A program made the position numbers and the translations under genes. 64,000 nucleotides of DNA, taken from contig JAHLWZ010000116.1 in assembly GCA_020536535.1 (NCBI GenBank), forward strand, positions 1,252 to 65,251, read 5' to 3'. Positions 47,801-64,000 of the stretch are shown piece after piece. Each line of letters opens with the position of its first letter. Within the stretch, counting starts at the first letter, position 1. The DNA comes from Pelomyxa schiedti. Lineage: Eukaryota; Evosea; Pelobiontida; Pelomyxidae. The notes beneath the pieces were generated by a model. That model was not told the origin of the DNA. It saw nothing but the letters and a program-made list of their open reading frames with translations, and ran no database searches.

Positions 47801-50800
47801 TTTGCCATTGACACCACTTCCCGCTGAACTTATTGCTTCTATTGACAATCTCACATTACAAGTTCCTTCGTTTTCAGAAATTGATGGGTAGAACCCCCTT
47901 AACTAATAGATCTTTCTTTCACACAAATTAGCATGGCTCAATCGCTCCTGCAATCTGATTGCGACAACATCATAAGGACCCTGCGACTTTCTGATTCGTC
48001 CTTGCCCAAGCTACCTTTGCAAGCCAGTGTGAAACTGGTATTTCCTATTTTAGTTTCCTTGCACTCATTGTTGCAGCTTGAACTCGCCACAGAACGATTG
48101 TCTTCCGGCACTCTCAACGCTTCTGTTGCCGAGCAGTTGAGCATACGCGTGAGACACATGCAGGACTCGGCATCATATTTGACTTCACTTCACCACAACC
48201 TGGCACTAAAAACAGCCTCATGTGCAGCAAGTTCACTTATTCGTTGGGCAATTCCATCCAAAATTACACCAGTCGTAGCATCTTTGATGAACTCTCTTCT
48301 GGTCTGTTTTGTTGCTCTGATAAGAAAATTGTGACAAACTCAGAAAGAAGAAGACATGGTCATTCAAAAGAGGTCTGCCGAGTCTATGGCATTGTTGATT
48401 AAAAAGTCTCTTAGTCGCACTCCTTGCCCAAACTCTAAGGTAGTGATAACTGTGCCACTCGTGGATTTTATTTAACCGTGGTAGATAATTCGGAATCTGA
48501 GTAAGCATTTGACTCCAAGTGATGAGGTTTTCCTCCCTCCCTTTGCTTGGCCTCACCAGGTTTAACAGTTGGCACTACGAGGAGCAGAATACGCTTTTCA
48601 GGCCGTTGCCCATACTTTTGGAAGTTCTTTGTTTGTGGATGTGCCGTGCCTGTGGCAGAATTTAGTTGTAATTGAGAAAACTGAAGTGGATACCAGTGAC
48701 AAAACCAGTGCCACGACACCCAAAGCGGACGATGCTCTTACGCAAGCGCTTATTGAATTGAAAATTATTGTACCTGCAATTCACAAAGATCTGTACCCAA
48801 ATGTGTGTTATTATCGTAATACAACAACCTGCAGCTATGAATTTGGTAGTTCTCAAAGTGCGAAACAGGTTTTGGGCTTACTGAAAGCTTCCATGAAATT
48901 TGTTGCTTCATCTTCATCATCTCTCAGTTCTGCAGCTACAGAAACTATCGCTACTATATGCAGTGTGATGACTGCTCCTGCTATGAGGGTAGGTGATTCT
49001 TTTTACATAAAACGCAGTTACCCTTGTTAGATTGTGATTGATGACTTGCTACCATATCTGGGGGAAATGACATCCATATCTTCTAAGAGGGGGGCAGCAG
49101 CAACTATTCAAGGCATTCTTTTCGATTTCCCTTTATTCCTCTAATCTGGTGAAAGCAATTACCAGTCGCTTGGATATTCATGTTGTACCGTACATCGCGT
49201 TCTTGCTTTCTCCCATCCTCTCTTGCATCAGTTCTCAGGACAATGTACTCCGACAGACAGTGGCCAGTAGCTTTGCCACTATTGTGAAATTAATGCCCCT
49301 AGAGGTTTTTCAGCCCACCAACACCCAAGGTACTTACCCCTGTTTAGTCAACAGCTGAAGCACCAACAAATCTTTCTGAGAGTTTGCTTGCTCAACGTGA
49401 ACAGGTTACTCCCAAGTGACTATTACCTCTGAGTAATCGATTCCACAGGAACGACGCTTCTTTGAGCAACTACTTGATGGAAAGAAGCTAGACCGATATG
49501 TCCTTCCCATAAAGGTTTTCACAAAACATGGGAGTTAGACTCATTTACTCAGATTCTCGCTGACCTGAGGCATTATCAACAAGAAGGCGTAAACTGGCTT
49601 GCCTTTTTGAATAAGTATCACCTTCATGGGATTTTGTGCGATGGTTGGCTTGCAGTACCCCTTTCTTTGCTAACACGGAGTTTAGATATGGGGTTGGGGA
49701 AAACGTTACAGGCTCTGTGTATTATCGCTGGCAACACCCATACTGTAGCGCACAGGAATGATGAACATGGCTTACCATCCCTTGTTGTGTGCCCGCCGAC
49801 TTTGGTTGCCCACTGGGTGCACGAAGTGGAAAAATTTTTGTCTCAAGAGTACCTTCTCCCAATGGCCTACATTGGGACGCCTGCAGAACGGGAAAGGTAG
49901 GGAGAAACTATCTTCGATTTTGTTCACTGACTAGGGCCAGGTTGCGTCATACAGTTGGGGGAAGGCATGTAATGATTATGTCATACGAGATTCTGCGAAA
50001 TGATATCCCTACACTTTCCAAGCTTCATTTTAATTACTGTATCTTGGATGAAGGGCACATCATTAAAAATTCCAAAACAAAAATTACTCAAGCTGTCAAG
50101 CTGATAAATGCCAACAACCGATTGATTCTCTCTGGTACACCCGTCCAGGTTTTTATTGGAGCTTTTCCCTTTCCGTTGTTAACTATGAAGTTACAAGAAT
50201 AATGTACTCGAGCTCTGGTCTCTGTTTGACTTCTTGATGCCTGGGTTCCTTGGAACTGAAAAACAGTTTTCTGAGCGGTACAGTAAACCAATACTTGCTG
50301 CACGGGACTCCGATTCGGCAACCCCGCAGCAGCAACAGTCAGCAATGGGAGCTATGGACGCCTTGCACCGGCAAGTGTTGCCATTCCTCCTTCGTAGGAT
50401 GAAGCAAGACGTTCTTAATGATTTGCCGCCGAAGATCGTGCAGGACTTTTACTGTGAATTATCTCCACTTCAGGTATTTTTGTGGAAGACCAATTTCCTT
50501 CTTCACATCTGCCAGATTAAACTATATGACGAATTTGCAAAACAAAACAACATTGGTGAAATTCTTTCGGCCTCTTCTACTGGTGAAGCTGACACAAAGC
50601 AGGAGCCAGCTGTGCATATTTTCAAGGTATTTTCTCCACGTTTTCTTCATACTCAGAGACATCAGGCTCTGCAAATGCTGCGTAAAATATGCGATCATCC
50701 CCTTCTTCTCAAAGACTCAAATCCTGGGCTTCTAGAGGGTGAGGATTTACATGACATCACCCATTCGCCGAAGTTGTCAGCTCTGAAGTGTGTTTTAGAA

Positions 50801-51697
50801 TTATCTCTGCTCTTGAACTGATAAATTAAAAGAGATTTGCTTCAACAGTGCGGAATTGGCTTATCTGACGAGGAGAAATCCGACAATCCGTCCTCAGTTG
50901 CTGCACAGCACCGAGTCCTAATTTTTGCTCAACTGAAATCCTTCTTGGATATTGTAGAAGAGGACTTGTTCAAGTATCACCACCTCACGTTATGAATTTT
51001 TATATCACACAACTTAGGGCTCACATGCCTTCTGTAACCTATTTGCGGCTGGACGGCAGCACACCCCACACAAAAAGGCACGATGTCGTTGTCAAGTTCA
51101 ATGAGTGAGGCAGTTTCTTATGTTGGTTCTTGTACCCACTCTTCACAGGGACCCCACGATCGACGTACTCCTCCTGACCACACAAATTGGTGGCCTTGGC
51201 TTGAATCTCACCGGCGCTGATACCATTATATTTCTTGAACATGATTGGAATCCTTCCAAAGACCTCCAAGCCATGGACAGAGCACACAGAATCGGTCAAA
51301 CCAAAGTTGTAAATGTGTACAGACTTATCACCAAAGGAACGCTCGAGGAAAAGATTATGGGGTATGCCCTTTCCGCGCACTTCCTCCCACTAACAAAGTA
51401 ATATACCCGCGGATAAAATACAGCCTTCAGAACTTCAAACTGAAGCTTGCCAACACTGTGATTACGCGGGACAATCAGAGCCTATCCACAATGGACACAG
51501 CCCGGCTCCTTGACCTATTCAACACACCATCCACAAACAGCACCACATCCAAATCGGCAGGGGCATCAGAAGGGGACACCGGCCTTGGCGGCCGGGTCTC
51601 TACAGTACTAACACACCTTCAAGAACTATGGGACCAGTCACAATATGATGAATTCCAGGTAGACAACTTCATGCAACAACTCTCTGGCAAACCTTAA
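44837..51697 (+). CDS. BTAF1: Mot1/BTAF1 Swi2/Snf2 ATPase (TBP-associated factor)
   Basis: Large nuclear ATPase that removes TBP from DNA. The N-terminus [12 protein letters not shown] joins across a 70-nt intron to [19 protein letters not shown], then [15 protein letters not shown], as in Mot1. A long series of helical HEAT-type segments follows to about 49500. The C-terminal ATPase has [18 protein letters not shown], the Walker [10 protein letters not shown] (49685, assembled across an intron), [11 protein letters not shown], the family's DEGH box ([12 protein letters not shown], 50043), [46 protein letters not shown]-like [12 protein letters not shown], and [11 protein letters not shown]...DHDWNP-type [21 protein letters not shown]. 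It ends [12 protein letters not shown] at 51697. Many short introns. Family assignment is firm. Confidence 0.9.
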
Positions 51698-51776
51698 AAA
51701 CCTGCCGGTACATACTACTAGTTGTAAGAAAAAAAAGAACACTTTGGCAGAATTCCATGTGATTCTGTTTTAAATT

Positions 51777-53387
51777 TTAGTAGAGCACTTTTCCTTTTCC
51801 TGTTGATACAGTGGTATGGAAGGATTTTTGTTTGAGGAAGTACTTCTGCAAGTCCGGCCATATTTTGGGGTCTATGAACTGTTGTCCTCTGGCGAGAACT
51901 CTCTCTACTACCGGCTGTATTTGGTCCCATGGTGTAGCCGGTGTAGTAAGGGTACATGCTGGTCCACCATCACTGTGAAGAATCAGGAATTCCATGTCAT
52001 CTAGAATTCCACTATCACTGATGTATTTGGATAGGCTCCGGTGAAGGCTTGCTATGGGGTCATATCTAAATATTATTAGTACTATTGGTAGTTAGCCTGT
52101 TGGTGGTTCCCGCTTTTTTCTTTTTTTTTTTGTGTTCTGTACACACGCATGGGGTGAGTTAAGAAAATCAAAGATGGTACTCAGTTGTATCAAACTGGCT
52201 CCTGCGTCAGGCATGGGATTTGACAGTATTCCTTGCAGATATTCCACTATTCCAGGTTCCCTCCCTTATGATAGTATTAACAGTGAGGTAGTAGGGAGTG
52301 CGGAGGGAACCCGTGTACGGTGTGATGAAGATTGTATCCCGTTCAAAATCATTGACTGGGGTGTTGTCCCATATAACGAGTTTTCTTTCTCCGAAGTATT
52401 GCCGCCACCATCTGGCATGAGCTACTGTGATTTTCTGAGACACAACTTCACTACCTAAAGGAAATAAGGAAACTGAGACATAGGGAAGGGTACCTGTCCA
52501 AAAGAAAGAAAACTCAGAATTTGTAATTGTGTTAAGTGCATCCAAGTATTTGCGTACAACTGAAAAAGCTGCTTGCGGAAGTTCCGGGTTGGTCATCATC
52601 AATGGACCCTGGTAGTGGCGTGGGCAGATATACCATTGAAGGGAAGTAGAAGATGATGTGGTAAGAGCGGCAGTAACTACTGTGTGTATTGCATTTGCCG
52701 TTGCTGCATGAGCTTCCCCAAGGGACCCAAACTTGACTTCGTCATCAGGAACCAATACGAGAGGGCCGTCATCGAAACATAGAGCAAAGGCCCGGCATCC
52801 AGTCTGAACAGCAAAATTGATCAATTTTTGTGTTAGAGTCTCCAGGTCTTTGTCATAGGCCTCATACCAGTCAAAAGATGCTCCAGGTGATATCTGATCA
52901 CAAAATCACCGGAAATGGAATCCAAGCACGGAACAAACCCCAAATATAAATGTGATCCCCTTAGCTTGACAATAATGTACAAATTCAGTCCACTGGGTCA
53001 TCTCTTCCACTGTGTAGTCCTCTCGCCAATTATTTTTATTCTTTGGGTCACACTTAGCAGCATACACAAACCTGTCGTATCACTTCATTAACTTAGTTGT
53101 CCTTATCCCTTCATATCTCCCTGCTGGCCGGCAAATATATAACACACTATACTAATAATAACTAGGTGCGTAACACACGTGTTTTGGTTCTTCGCAGCCA
53201 TTAAGTCAACAACATATTTCCTCCGGTCAAATGACCACAGCCCACCCCCTTGAGGGTCATCATTATATTGATGTCCAAAGAACCCCTCAACGACCCCCCT
53301 CACACCAAAAGTCCTATCACCATCACTCCCAATAACAACACTCTCAATGCCACTACTACTAGTAGAAGAAGTGGTACTACAAGTCAT
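51777..53387 (-). CDS. GH84 O-GlcNAcase/hyaluronidase-like glycosidase
   Basis: Glycoside hydrolase family 84 domain, related to protein O-GlcNAcase. Exons read FGVRGVVEGFFGHQYND, WSFDRRKYVVDLMAAKN, VYAAKCDPKNKNNWREDY, FIFG..ISPGASFDW, and INFAVQTGCRAFALCFDDG. The Asp-Asp pair of FALCFDD is the known catalytic pair. Later exons give LQWYICPRHYQG, FFWTGTLPYVSV and ARWWRQYFGERKLVIWDN, where the NxxxN-type region normally follows. It ends TGKGKVLY at 51777. Start 53387 (MTCSTTSS) gives a soluble protein, but the frame runs upstream through two strongly hydrophobic stretches (HFLFVALIYPLFFIN and IVLLFIVALVPL) to about 53636. A membrane-anchored or secreted form with an unseen first exon is therefore possible. 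Confidence 0.8.
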
Positions 53388-53737
53388 TGAAGATGGTGTG
53401 TTTGTCAGTGGGACTAATGCAACAATGAATAATAACACAATTCCACAAAGTGACAGCTTGGAATGAATGATAAACGAAATGAGGTGCTGTTTGCTGTTGA
53501 TAAAAAACAAAGGATAAATCAAAGCAACAAAGAGGAAGTGACTCCACTCCCATAATCGACGACTATTGGGCCTCTGCGGGCGCCTCAAAGGTCTGGGACT
53601 GGAGAGTGTAACATCAACATTCCTGATCCTCTGCAAGAACTTGCACCTGCAGTGAATTTTTTTTCATGAAGGAGTTCTTTTGAGAGTTCATTTTTGTTCG
53701 TTCGAACGCAAAAAACAAAGTCTGTTGCCAGTGGTGA

Positions 53738-55577
<1,840 letters not shown>

Positions 55578-55762
55578 TCATGCCAATGTGAGTGAGTTGT
55601 ATTAATTTAAAACAATGAAGTTTCCCCAGTTGTTACCACGAGAACAAGCCAAGGTGGACTTGGTGTTAACATTGAGGGTTTTTTTTTTAAAACAACCCAG
55701 AACAATCCAGATCTGATTTCGGTTAAAAAGGAAAAGGAGGGAAAAAAAAACAAAGCGAAGAG

Positions 55763-58371
<2,609 letters not shown>

Positions 58372-58655
58372 ACATGGACAAACAATAAACCAAAAGTAAC
58401 TGCTAACAAGTCAACCTTCTCATTTTCAAGGGAAACCACAACGGCCCTTTGTTTGGTTCAACCCATTCTTGGTTCAAGAATGAAAAGGAGAAAGAACAGG
58501 ACTTTTTCTGGGAGATTTGATTCAGCTCATTCCGGAGTTGTTAAGACCTCATTTGCGTAGGGAAGGTCGCCGGGCCCCAAAGGGAACCACACACGTCGCG
58601 TTGATCTTTCCCACTCCAAAGAGGCCTTTTTTTGATTCGCTGCAGAACCATTCTG

Positions 58656-59895
58656 ATGGCACAAGTGCCCGAAACCGGTGCTTCTGCCGCGTTTTCTTCG
58701 GGGGGATATCATCACCATAACAGCGGCGGCGTGGTGGGCGTGGGGGGGTGGGTTGGTGTCGACGGCAATTGTGGGACGACTCCTCCGTCGTCGACGACGA
58801 CAACATCATCATACGACGTGGCGGTTGGGCGGGTCGAGGCTGTTGTGGAGACATTGAGGCAGGTGACTGACATATTGGCCGACCCTAACTACGACCCTGC
58901 TATGTCCCAGTCAACCCTCTATGATAAAATGTATGTATGTTGAAATGATGCATGCAATTGCTCTGTGACCGCGTGTGTTGCGTTGCGTTGTGTGTGCGCG
59001 CGTGTGAGTGTGAGGTGTTTTTGGTGAAGGAGTGTGTGTGCTTGTTGTTTCTTTGATTACCTTACCAGTGGATAGACAGGACTATGTGAAGAAATTGCAG
59101 AATGTTTACAATGCCTCTGTGGAATTGAATCCTGATCCACTCATACCATTGTCCTTCATCGAGAAGTAAGTACCTTACCCTGTTTACTTGTTTGCGTGCG
59201 GCTCTGTGCCGTTTGTGGGAATGCTCACAAACTAACAAAACAGGATAAAAAAAGGTCCAGACGGCGTACCCCGTGTTGCCAGGATGATTGATGTCGTTGG
59301 CTACCTGGATCATGGCATCAACCCTGACAATTTCACAGTGAAAGTGTTTGACAAAATCACAAAAGAGAACTGCACAACCAAAGGCAAAGTCACCGCCGTG
59401 CAGGTAACAATACTAATTCAATAATAATACCCCAACCTGACTGTTTATCTTCTTTGTTTGTTTCTATACTAGCACTTTGAGGAATACCTCCTGCAGTCCG
59501 TGAAGCCATCTCTTCCCACCGATGTTTCATCCCAGTATCCATTCAACATACCACCCGTCCTACCTCCAACACCAATACCGAGGCCAATTACCCCTCAGTT
59601 ACAACAGCAACAACCACAAGCCCCATCAACGGCCCCCCTTCATCAACAAACACCACAACCACAACAACAGCTGCAACAGGAACAACAACTGACCACCACT
59701 CAACCTCAAACAACCCCAATACCCACCACAACCAAGAAGAAATCACACAAGAAAAGACCCCCTGTTGTGGTTGTTCCATTACCACAGCAGCAGCAACAAT
59801 CACCAACACCAACATCAACCCAGCAACAACCAGTTGTTAGAGTTCAGGTACATGCAATGAGGCACCAGCACCCACCACCATCAAACACTTTGTGA
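58656..59895 (+). CDS. MED10: Mediator complex subunit 10
   Basis: Subunit of the middle module of Mediator. An N-terminal Gly/Ser/Thr-rich stretch precedes AVGRVEAVVETLRQVTDIL, then DYVKKLQNVYNASVEL and PLSFIEKIKKGPDGVPR. The MED10 signature follows: MIDVVGYLDHGINPDNFT (compare EVFEYIDQGRNPQLYT), KGKVTAVQHFEEYLLQSV. Introns interrupt after DKM and after FIEK and VQ. The last exon encodes a Gln/Pro/Thr-rich tail that ends at 59895. The tail is much longer than in animal MED10; a splice within it near 59846 cannot be excluded. Confidence 0.82.
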
Positions 59896-60021
59896 TTTTA
59901 CTCTCTGCTGGGTGCTGCTCAATCACCTACTACTTTAGAACCATGAAAACAAAAACAGTTTTTTTTTTTTTTTGCTTGCTTTACTTGAGCTTGTGAAACC
60001 ACTTGACGTGGTAGATACCTT

Positions 60022-61365
60022 TCAGGGAAATTGCCCATGCAACCAGTCAATAGAGTGCCTCAAATAATCCAAGTCCGTTGTGGCTGGTGCGGAAGATGAA
60101 GTGGCTGTAGTGGTGGTTGTGGTGGTGGCCGTGGTTGTCGATGTGGATGCGGTGGACGAGAGCATCATAAGGCAGGTGTGGAGTGATTGGTACCTTAGTG
60201 TAGTGTTGAATTGTAGTGTGTACCACAGCTTCATAAGGCAGACCGCACACAGGTGCAATGGTGCACCATCCATTTCATCTTGGTGATTGCTTCCTGAGGG
60301 AGATTATTATGGTGAGAGAACACGGAATGAAGAACCATTCATCAGGCAGTGGTAGTATATACAATGTTTCATCCCAAACAAATGGCCCAACTCATGTGAT
60401 AAAATCTTGAAAATATTTGAGGATAATATTATTTCCGGGTTTTAAGTTACCTTAGCACAGCGAACATTGTAAAGTTGTTTCTCATGTATTGTATACTCGC
60501 TGGAGTGTGTTGGAGTATCGAAATGAGGGTCCATCCGAGCGAAACTGTACAGCCCAACCCCATCCTTAGCGCGAGCAATTCCATACACAAAGTTCCAATC
60601 ATCTCCTTTGTGAAGTTAAGGTTGTGTGCAAAAAAAGGGGCACGAAGCGAACTTGGATACAAATCAGTCATTGTAATGCCAATGATAACGAGTTCTTTTC
60701 TGGGGTCTCTGACTTTCTTTGCTGATGGGGAAACTAGCCAGTTTAAAATTGGTGTTGTCAAGAACTGTAGTTGCTCGGTTATAAATATTCTTGATGTAAA
60801 GTGCAACTCCTCCGTGACAGGCACAACCGAAAGTATACAGACAGTAGTTCCAAGGAAAAACGCTTCCACATAACTTGCCAAGAAAGTTAAACTAGGTTAT
60901 GGAGTTAACAGAGGATGCAAGTGAGAACTGGAAATATACTCCGGCGAGATTTCAGGAGGAAATTCACCAATAGGTTGTATGTAAATAACTTTATGTGTTT
61001 CATGAGGAACCGCTTTCAACTTGTTGTCCACAAACTGCTTCAGAGTCTATTTTCCACCCACCCAATGAGCAACAATTTCGAGGGGGAAAAAAGGCAAAAG
61101 CGGGAGCGGAAAAAAAAAAAGAAAAACAAACAAAACAAAACCCCAAGTTGGGGGAATAGAGGGTCACCTGACCTTGTTCAGGGTGACACGACAGCCAATC
61201 GATTGGTCCCGGTGAGGGTATCGGCACACGTGCTCCTGCAGCTGCCACGGCGCGGGAGATGAGATCTCCCTCAACAAGGGCAGGGAACCCCACGATGCCG
61301 GATCTGTCCATCGCCCTCTGCACAATATCCTCCTCCTCCGCACACCCGCTCGTGCTGCTACTCAT
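60022..61365 (-). CDS. AMZ: archaemetzincin metalloprotease
   Basis: Zinc metalloprotease of the archaemetzincin family. It starts MSSSTSGCAEEEDIVQ and has PGPIDWLSCHPEQGQ, then SLKQFVDNKLKAVP and a conserved early motif IYIQPIGEFPPEISPEYI. A later exon carries VIIGITMTDLYPS, AHNLNF. The active site is HELGHLFGMKHCIYYHCLMN, matching the HExxHxxGx3Cx4CxM signature, and after a 42-nt intron the CxxC (LHLCAVCLMKL) that completes the second zinc site. A Thr-rich low-complexity stretch lies between LMMLSS and LDYLRHSIDWLHGQFP, the C-terminus (compare LEERLKWLQ in AMZ). It ends at 60022. Four or five introns. Confidence 0.86.
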
Positions 61366-61555
61366 CCCTCTCTACTTTAAAAGTTTTGTTTGGAAGAAAA
61401 AATAATCAACAGAACTTCCCAGCTTCGCAGAAGAAGAGTTACTCAAGAGGAGTCCTTGTTCAGGGTGCTAGGCAGTTGTAGCTGCTACTACCACTGTGGC
61501 TGGGACCCCGGATTCGGGGGTTCGACCTACCAGCGAAACTTTCAAAGATCTTTTG

Positions 61556-62683
61556 ATGAAGGAACTTCGCCGGGAAGTAAAGGGGGGAAAAAAACGGAAC
61601 GGGGAACTTCTGCTTGTCTATTTAATGGATATCATCGCAACCCACAACAACACAAGAAAAAACCAATACAATACACAGCAAAAACACACAAGAAGAAACC
61701 CAAACAAATTAGTTGAGAGATGGCGGTACTGGAAAAACAAGTATGCGTGAAATTCTGCTTTATCTTCATTGCCAACTGCGGACTGTTAATAACTCTTTTA
61801 TTTAATGACTTCTTTTTTTTTTTTTTCCCTTCTCATTGCTTATACAGCCTTTGTGAAGCGCCATCTGAGTGGAGAGTTTGAGAAAAAATATATTCGTGAG
61901 TGTTATAATTTTAAATGGTTGTTTCCTAATTCACACTCCAGCAACTCTCGGAGTCGAAGTTCACCCACTGGTTTTTGCAACAAGCTGTGGACCAATTCGG
62001 TTCAATGTTTGGGACACTGCAGGCCAAGAAAAGGTTTTTTTTTGTCACCCTCTGAAACATCTTCTCACATTTAATTTAGTTTGGTGGACTTCGGGATGGC
62101 TACTATATTCAAGGGAGCTGTGCAATTGTGATGTTTGATGTGACTAGCCACAGCACATATAAAAATGTTCCCAACTGGCACAAGGACTTGGTCAGAGTTT
62201 GTATGCATTCAATTTGTACCCGGTAACTTAAATAACATGGAATAATAGGTGGCAGCATACCAATTGTCCTCTGTGGGAATAAAGTGGATGTCAAAGACCG
62301 GAAAGTTCGACCCAAACAGATCAACTTCCACCGCAAGAAGAATATGCAGTACTATGACATCAGCGCCAAATCCAACTATCACTTTGAAAAACCATTCCTA
62401 TGGCTGGCCCGCAAACTCATTGGGTACATTTTCCTTATCCTTTCCTTTCAAAACGCCACTATCATAACAATACATACCGCACACGAACTAAGAATATAAT
62501 CCCACACTACACAATACACTAACATTCACTAATAGGAACCCCGAACTGAGGTTTGTTGCTGAAATAGCACTCCGGCCAGTCGATGTGCACCTGGACATGG
62601 ACACCATCAGGGAATACAAGAGGCAGCTCAACCTCATCAACGCTATACCCATACCTGAGCCTACTGATGATGACGACCTATGA
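61556..62683 (+). CDS. RAN: Ran GTPase
   Basis: Nuclear transport GTPase. Hallmarks are [32 protein letters not shown] (joined), [19 protein letters not shown] (the usual Ran switch II), [41 protein letters not shown], and an acidic tail PTDDDDL with TGA at 62681-62683. The start ATG 61556 gives an unusual N-terminus [21 protein letters not shown], then RDGGTGKT across a ~95-nt intron. In standard Ran this is VGDGGTGKT, so the first P-loop Gly appears as Arg. This depends on the exon boundary at the TTG after an AAATTAG acceptor (near 61709). Confidence 0.85.
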
Positions 62684-62766
62684 GTTAGTCACATCAATCA
62701 ATCCACATTAAGTAGGTTGCCCCGGCATTATTACATTCACTGGGCCAAAAACCAATTGTGAATATG

Positions 62767-62772
62767 AATAAA
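62767..62772 (+). terminator. polyadenylation-like signal AATAAA
   Basis: AATAAA about 84 nt after the Ran stop codon, in the short convergent spacer before the unidentified minus-strand gene. Confidence 0.35.
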
Positions 62773-62945
62773 CAAATCAAGCTGTTGTTTTTTTCCCTAT
62801 TGAACCTTTTTGTTTTTCCCCAAGGAGCTTTGTGTGTTGGTTTGTAAACCCTGTCTGTAACTCACAGGTAGGGAGTGAAGTGAGTTGTGGAGGTGTTTGT
62901 GCTGCAAGTGTGAGTACCGCTGTTTGAAGTGGAGCAAGTAATTGT

Positions 62946-64000
62946 CTAGTACCTACTCCGGCGTCCATACACTGGTGGCTGTGCTCTTCTCGTTGTGGGG
63001 CGGTAGTAACTAGTAGTGTCACGTGTGCCGGAGGTGGTGCTGGTCATTGGTGGGGGTGACGGTAGAACGTGCACCATACGGTGTTGTTGTTGCTGCTGCT
63101 GGCGTTGCTGTGATGTGGACATGGCGTAGGCTGCTACCGGGGGCAGGGGGTTGCGTCGGCCGGGGGGGATGTAGGCGTCCTGCCGGCTCCTCTTGGGTGC
63201 TGAGGGTGCCGCGGTGGTTGTTGTTGTGATGGAGGCTGTGCTGGTACTTGTGGTTGTGGAAGAAGAAGACGTTGATATGGGGGTATTGAAAGGTCTCTTC
63301 CTGGGAACAACAGGTTAAAGGGGTGAGGGAAAGGTTCTGTGTGACCTTATGGTTTGGGCATCTGATGCTGTGTTCTTTACTATCACGACATCGATTTTTA
63401 TCCAAGAAGGTTTGAGTGAGGTTTCAAACGTCGGTGGCTTGCGTAGGAGAGCCTGGGAAAATGATAAGTGTGACAGAAATTATTGGCTGTTTCTAGTACC
63501 TGAACCATAATTTTGATGTTGTTTGTAATTCTAATCAGAAGATCCAGGAGTTCACGCTCTTTTAACTGTACGAGGGGTCAGTTGTTTGGGGTTTATTCTT
63601 GCAAGAAACGTACAATTTCTTTAGAAGTGGTTGGGGTATGCCCTAAGGTGTCCCTTTTCCTCCTTGCTTGGTCATTGTGCTTAAATGTGTCCGTCTCTAC
63701 CTGTTTCAATCTAAGGGTTGGATTAGAATACACTTGAGTGAAGTAACTACTTTTCACGGAATTGGGCGTGTCTCGGGTCAGTGCTATCAGCTGCAAAGTC
63801 ATCTGGTTGCCCGGTACTTATATGAATTCCAGACAGTTTCCTGGCAAGTGAGGGAATCTAGGCCTGTGTGAAAGGTAAAGCAGAACCATAAAGTCTACCT
63901 TAGCTGCTAGCCTATGAAATCCAAGAAGAAGAATTTCCAATTGTGTGTAGTCAATATCAAATTCTCCTTGGGCATTTTGTTTGATAACTTTCTTGGAAGT
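62946..64000 (-). CDS. unidentified nuclear-looking protein, C-terminal part (5' end outside window)
   Basis: Minus-strand gene running off the right edge; in-window exons encode the C-terminal part. Joined across short introns, they read DIDYTQLEILLLGFHRLAAK, IPSLARKLSGIHISTGQ, DPRHAQFREK, LKQVETDTFKHNDQARRKRD, KERELLDLLIRITNNIKIMV, ALLRKPPTFETSLKPSW, IKIDVVIVK and a low-complexity Ser/Thr/Gln/Pro tail with basic clusters (KRPFN, PKRSRQDAYIPPGRRNPLP). It stops at TAG 62946-62948. The mid-part looks coiled-coil and the tail has NLS-like basic runs. I do not recognise the family. Confidence 0.6.

Noticed and set aside
58981-59060. GT-rich stretch after the first MED10 exon, considered as a microsatellite or Z-DNA element
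   Set aside because: It is short, imperfect and lies within an intron of MED10; no special role can be supported.

Overview
This window is nuclear DNA from a gene-dense eukaryote. I rebuilt most genes by hand from conserved protein families and intron phases. Introns are mostly 40-70 nt, GT...AG and T-rich. Neighbouring genes often lie within 30-300 nt of each other on either strand. The gene content (ATE1, Mot1/BTAF1, Ran, STE24, MED10, RalGAP-beta, archaemetzincin) is eukaryotic. The large accessory families (receptor-like TKL kinases with serine-rich ectodomains, GC-rich ankyrin genes, beta-propeller-like genes) suggest an amoebozoan, possibly an archamoeba such as Pelomyxa or Mastigamoeba. 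That placement is inference, and a phylogeny of the housekeeping genes would settle it. I saw no prokaryotic operons, CRISPR arrays, rRNA or convincing tRNA.

Region 1 (1-12,055) holds three head-to-tail paralogues of a single-pass receptor TKL protein kinase. The first is cut by the window edge. The second has three ectodomain modules and the third has one. Region 2 (12,200-26,800) is an accessory cluster. It contains a small GTPase; two ankyrin-like genes whose GC-rich first exons are almost identical; four DUSP-UBL modules of the USP4/11/15 type without a visible protease domain (one is frameshifted); a convergent pair of related beta-propeller-like genes; and a secreted MRH lectin-like protein. 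The ankyrin-DUSP pair occurs twice, which points to a segmental duplication. The second ankyrin copy carries a ~95-bp internal inversion that creates a stop codon or a new intron.

Region 3 (26,800-43,600) has a membrane protein with an extracellular alpha/beta-hydrolase domain on the minus strand, two tandem STE24 CAAX proteases, a RalGAP-beta-like gene on the minus strand, a second MRH gene and a BSD-domain gene that may begin with a 4-nt exon. Region 4 (43,600-64,000) is largely housekeeping: nitroreductase, Mot1/BTAF1, O-GlcNAcase-like GH84 protein, aspartate aminotransferase, arginyltransferase ATE1, Mediator MED10, archaemetzincin, Ran GTPase, and an unrecognised minus-strand gene that runs off the right edge.

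Several genes touch protein modification and turnover: DUSP-UBL modules, ATE1 (N-degron pathway), STE24 (prenyl-protein processing) and OGA. Others serve small-GTPase signalling: Ran, a CaaL-ending GTPase and RalGAP-beta. Nothing in the sequence shows that they act as one unit.
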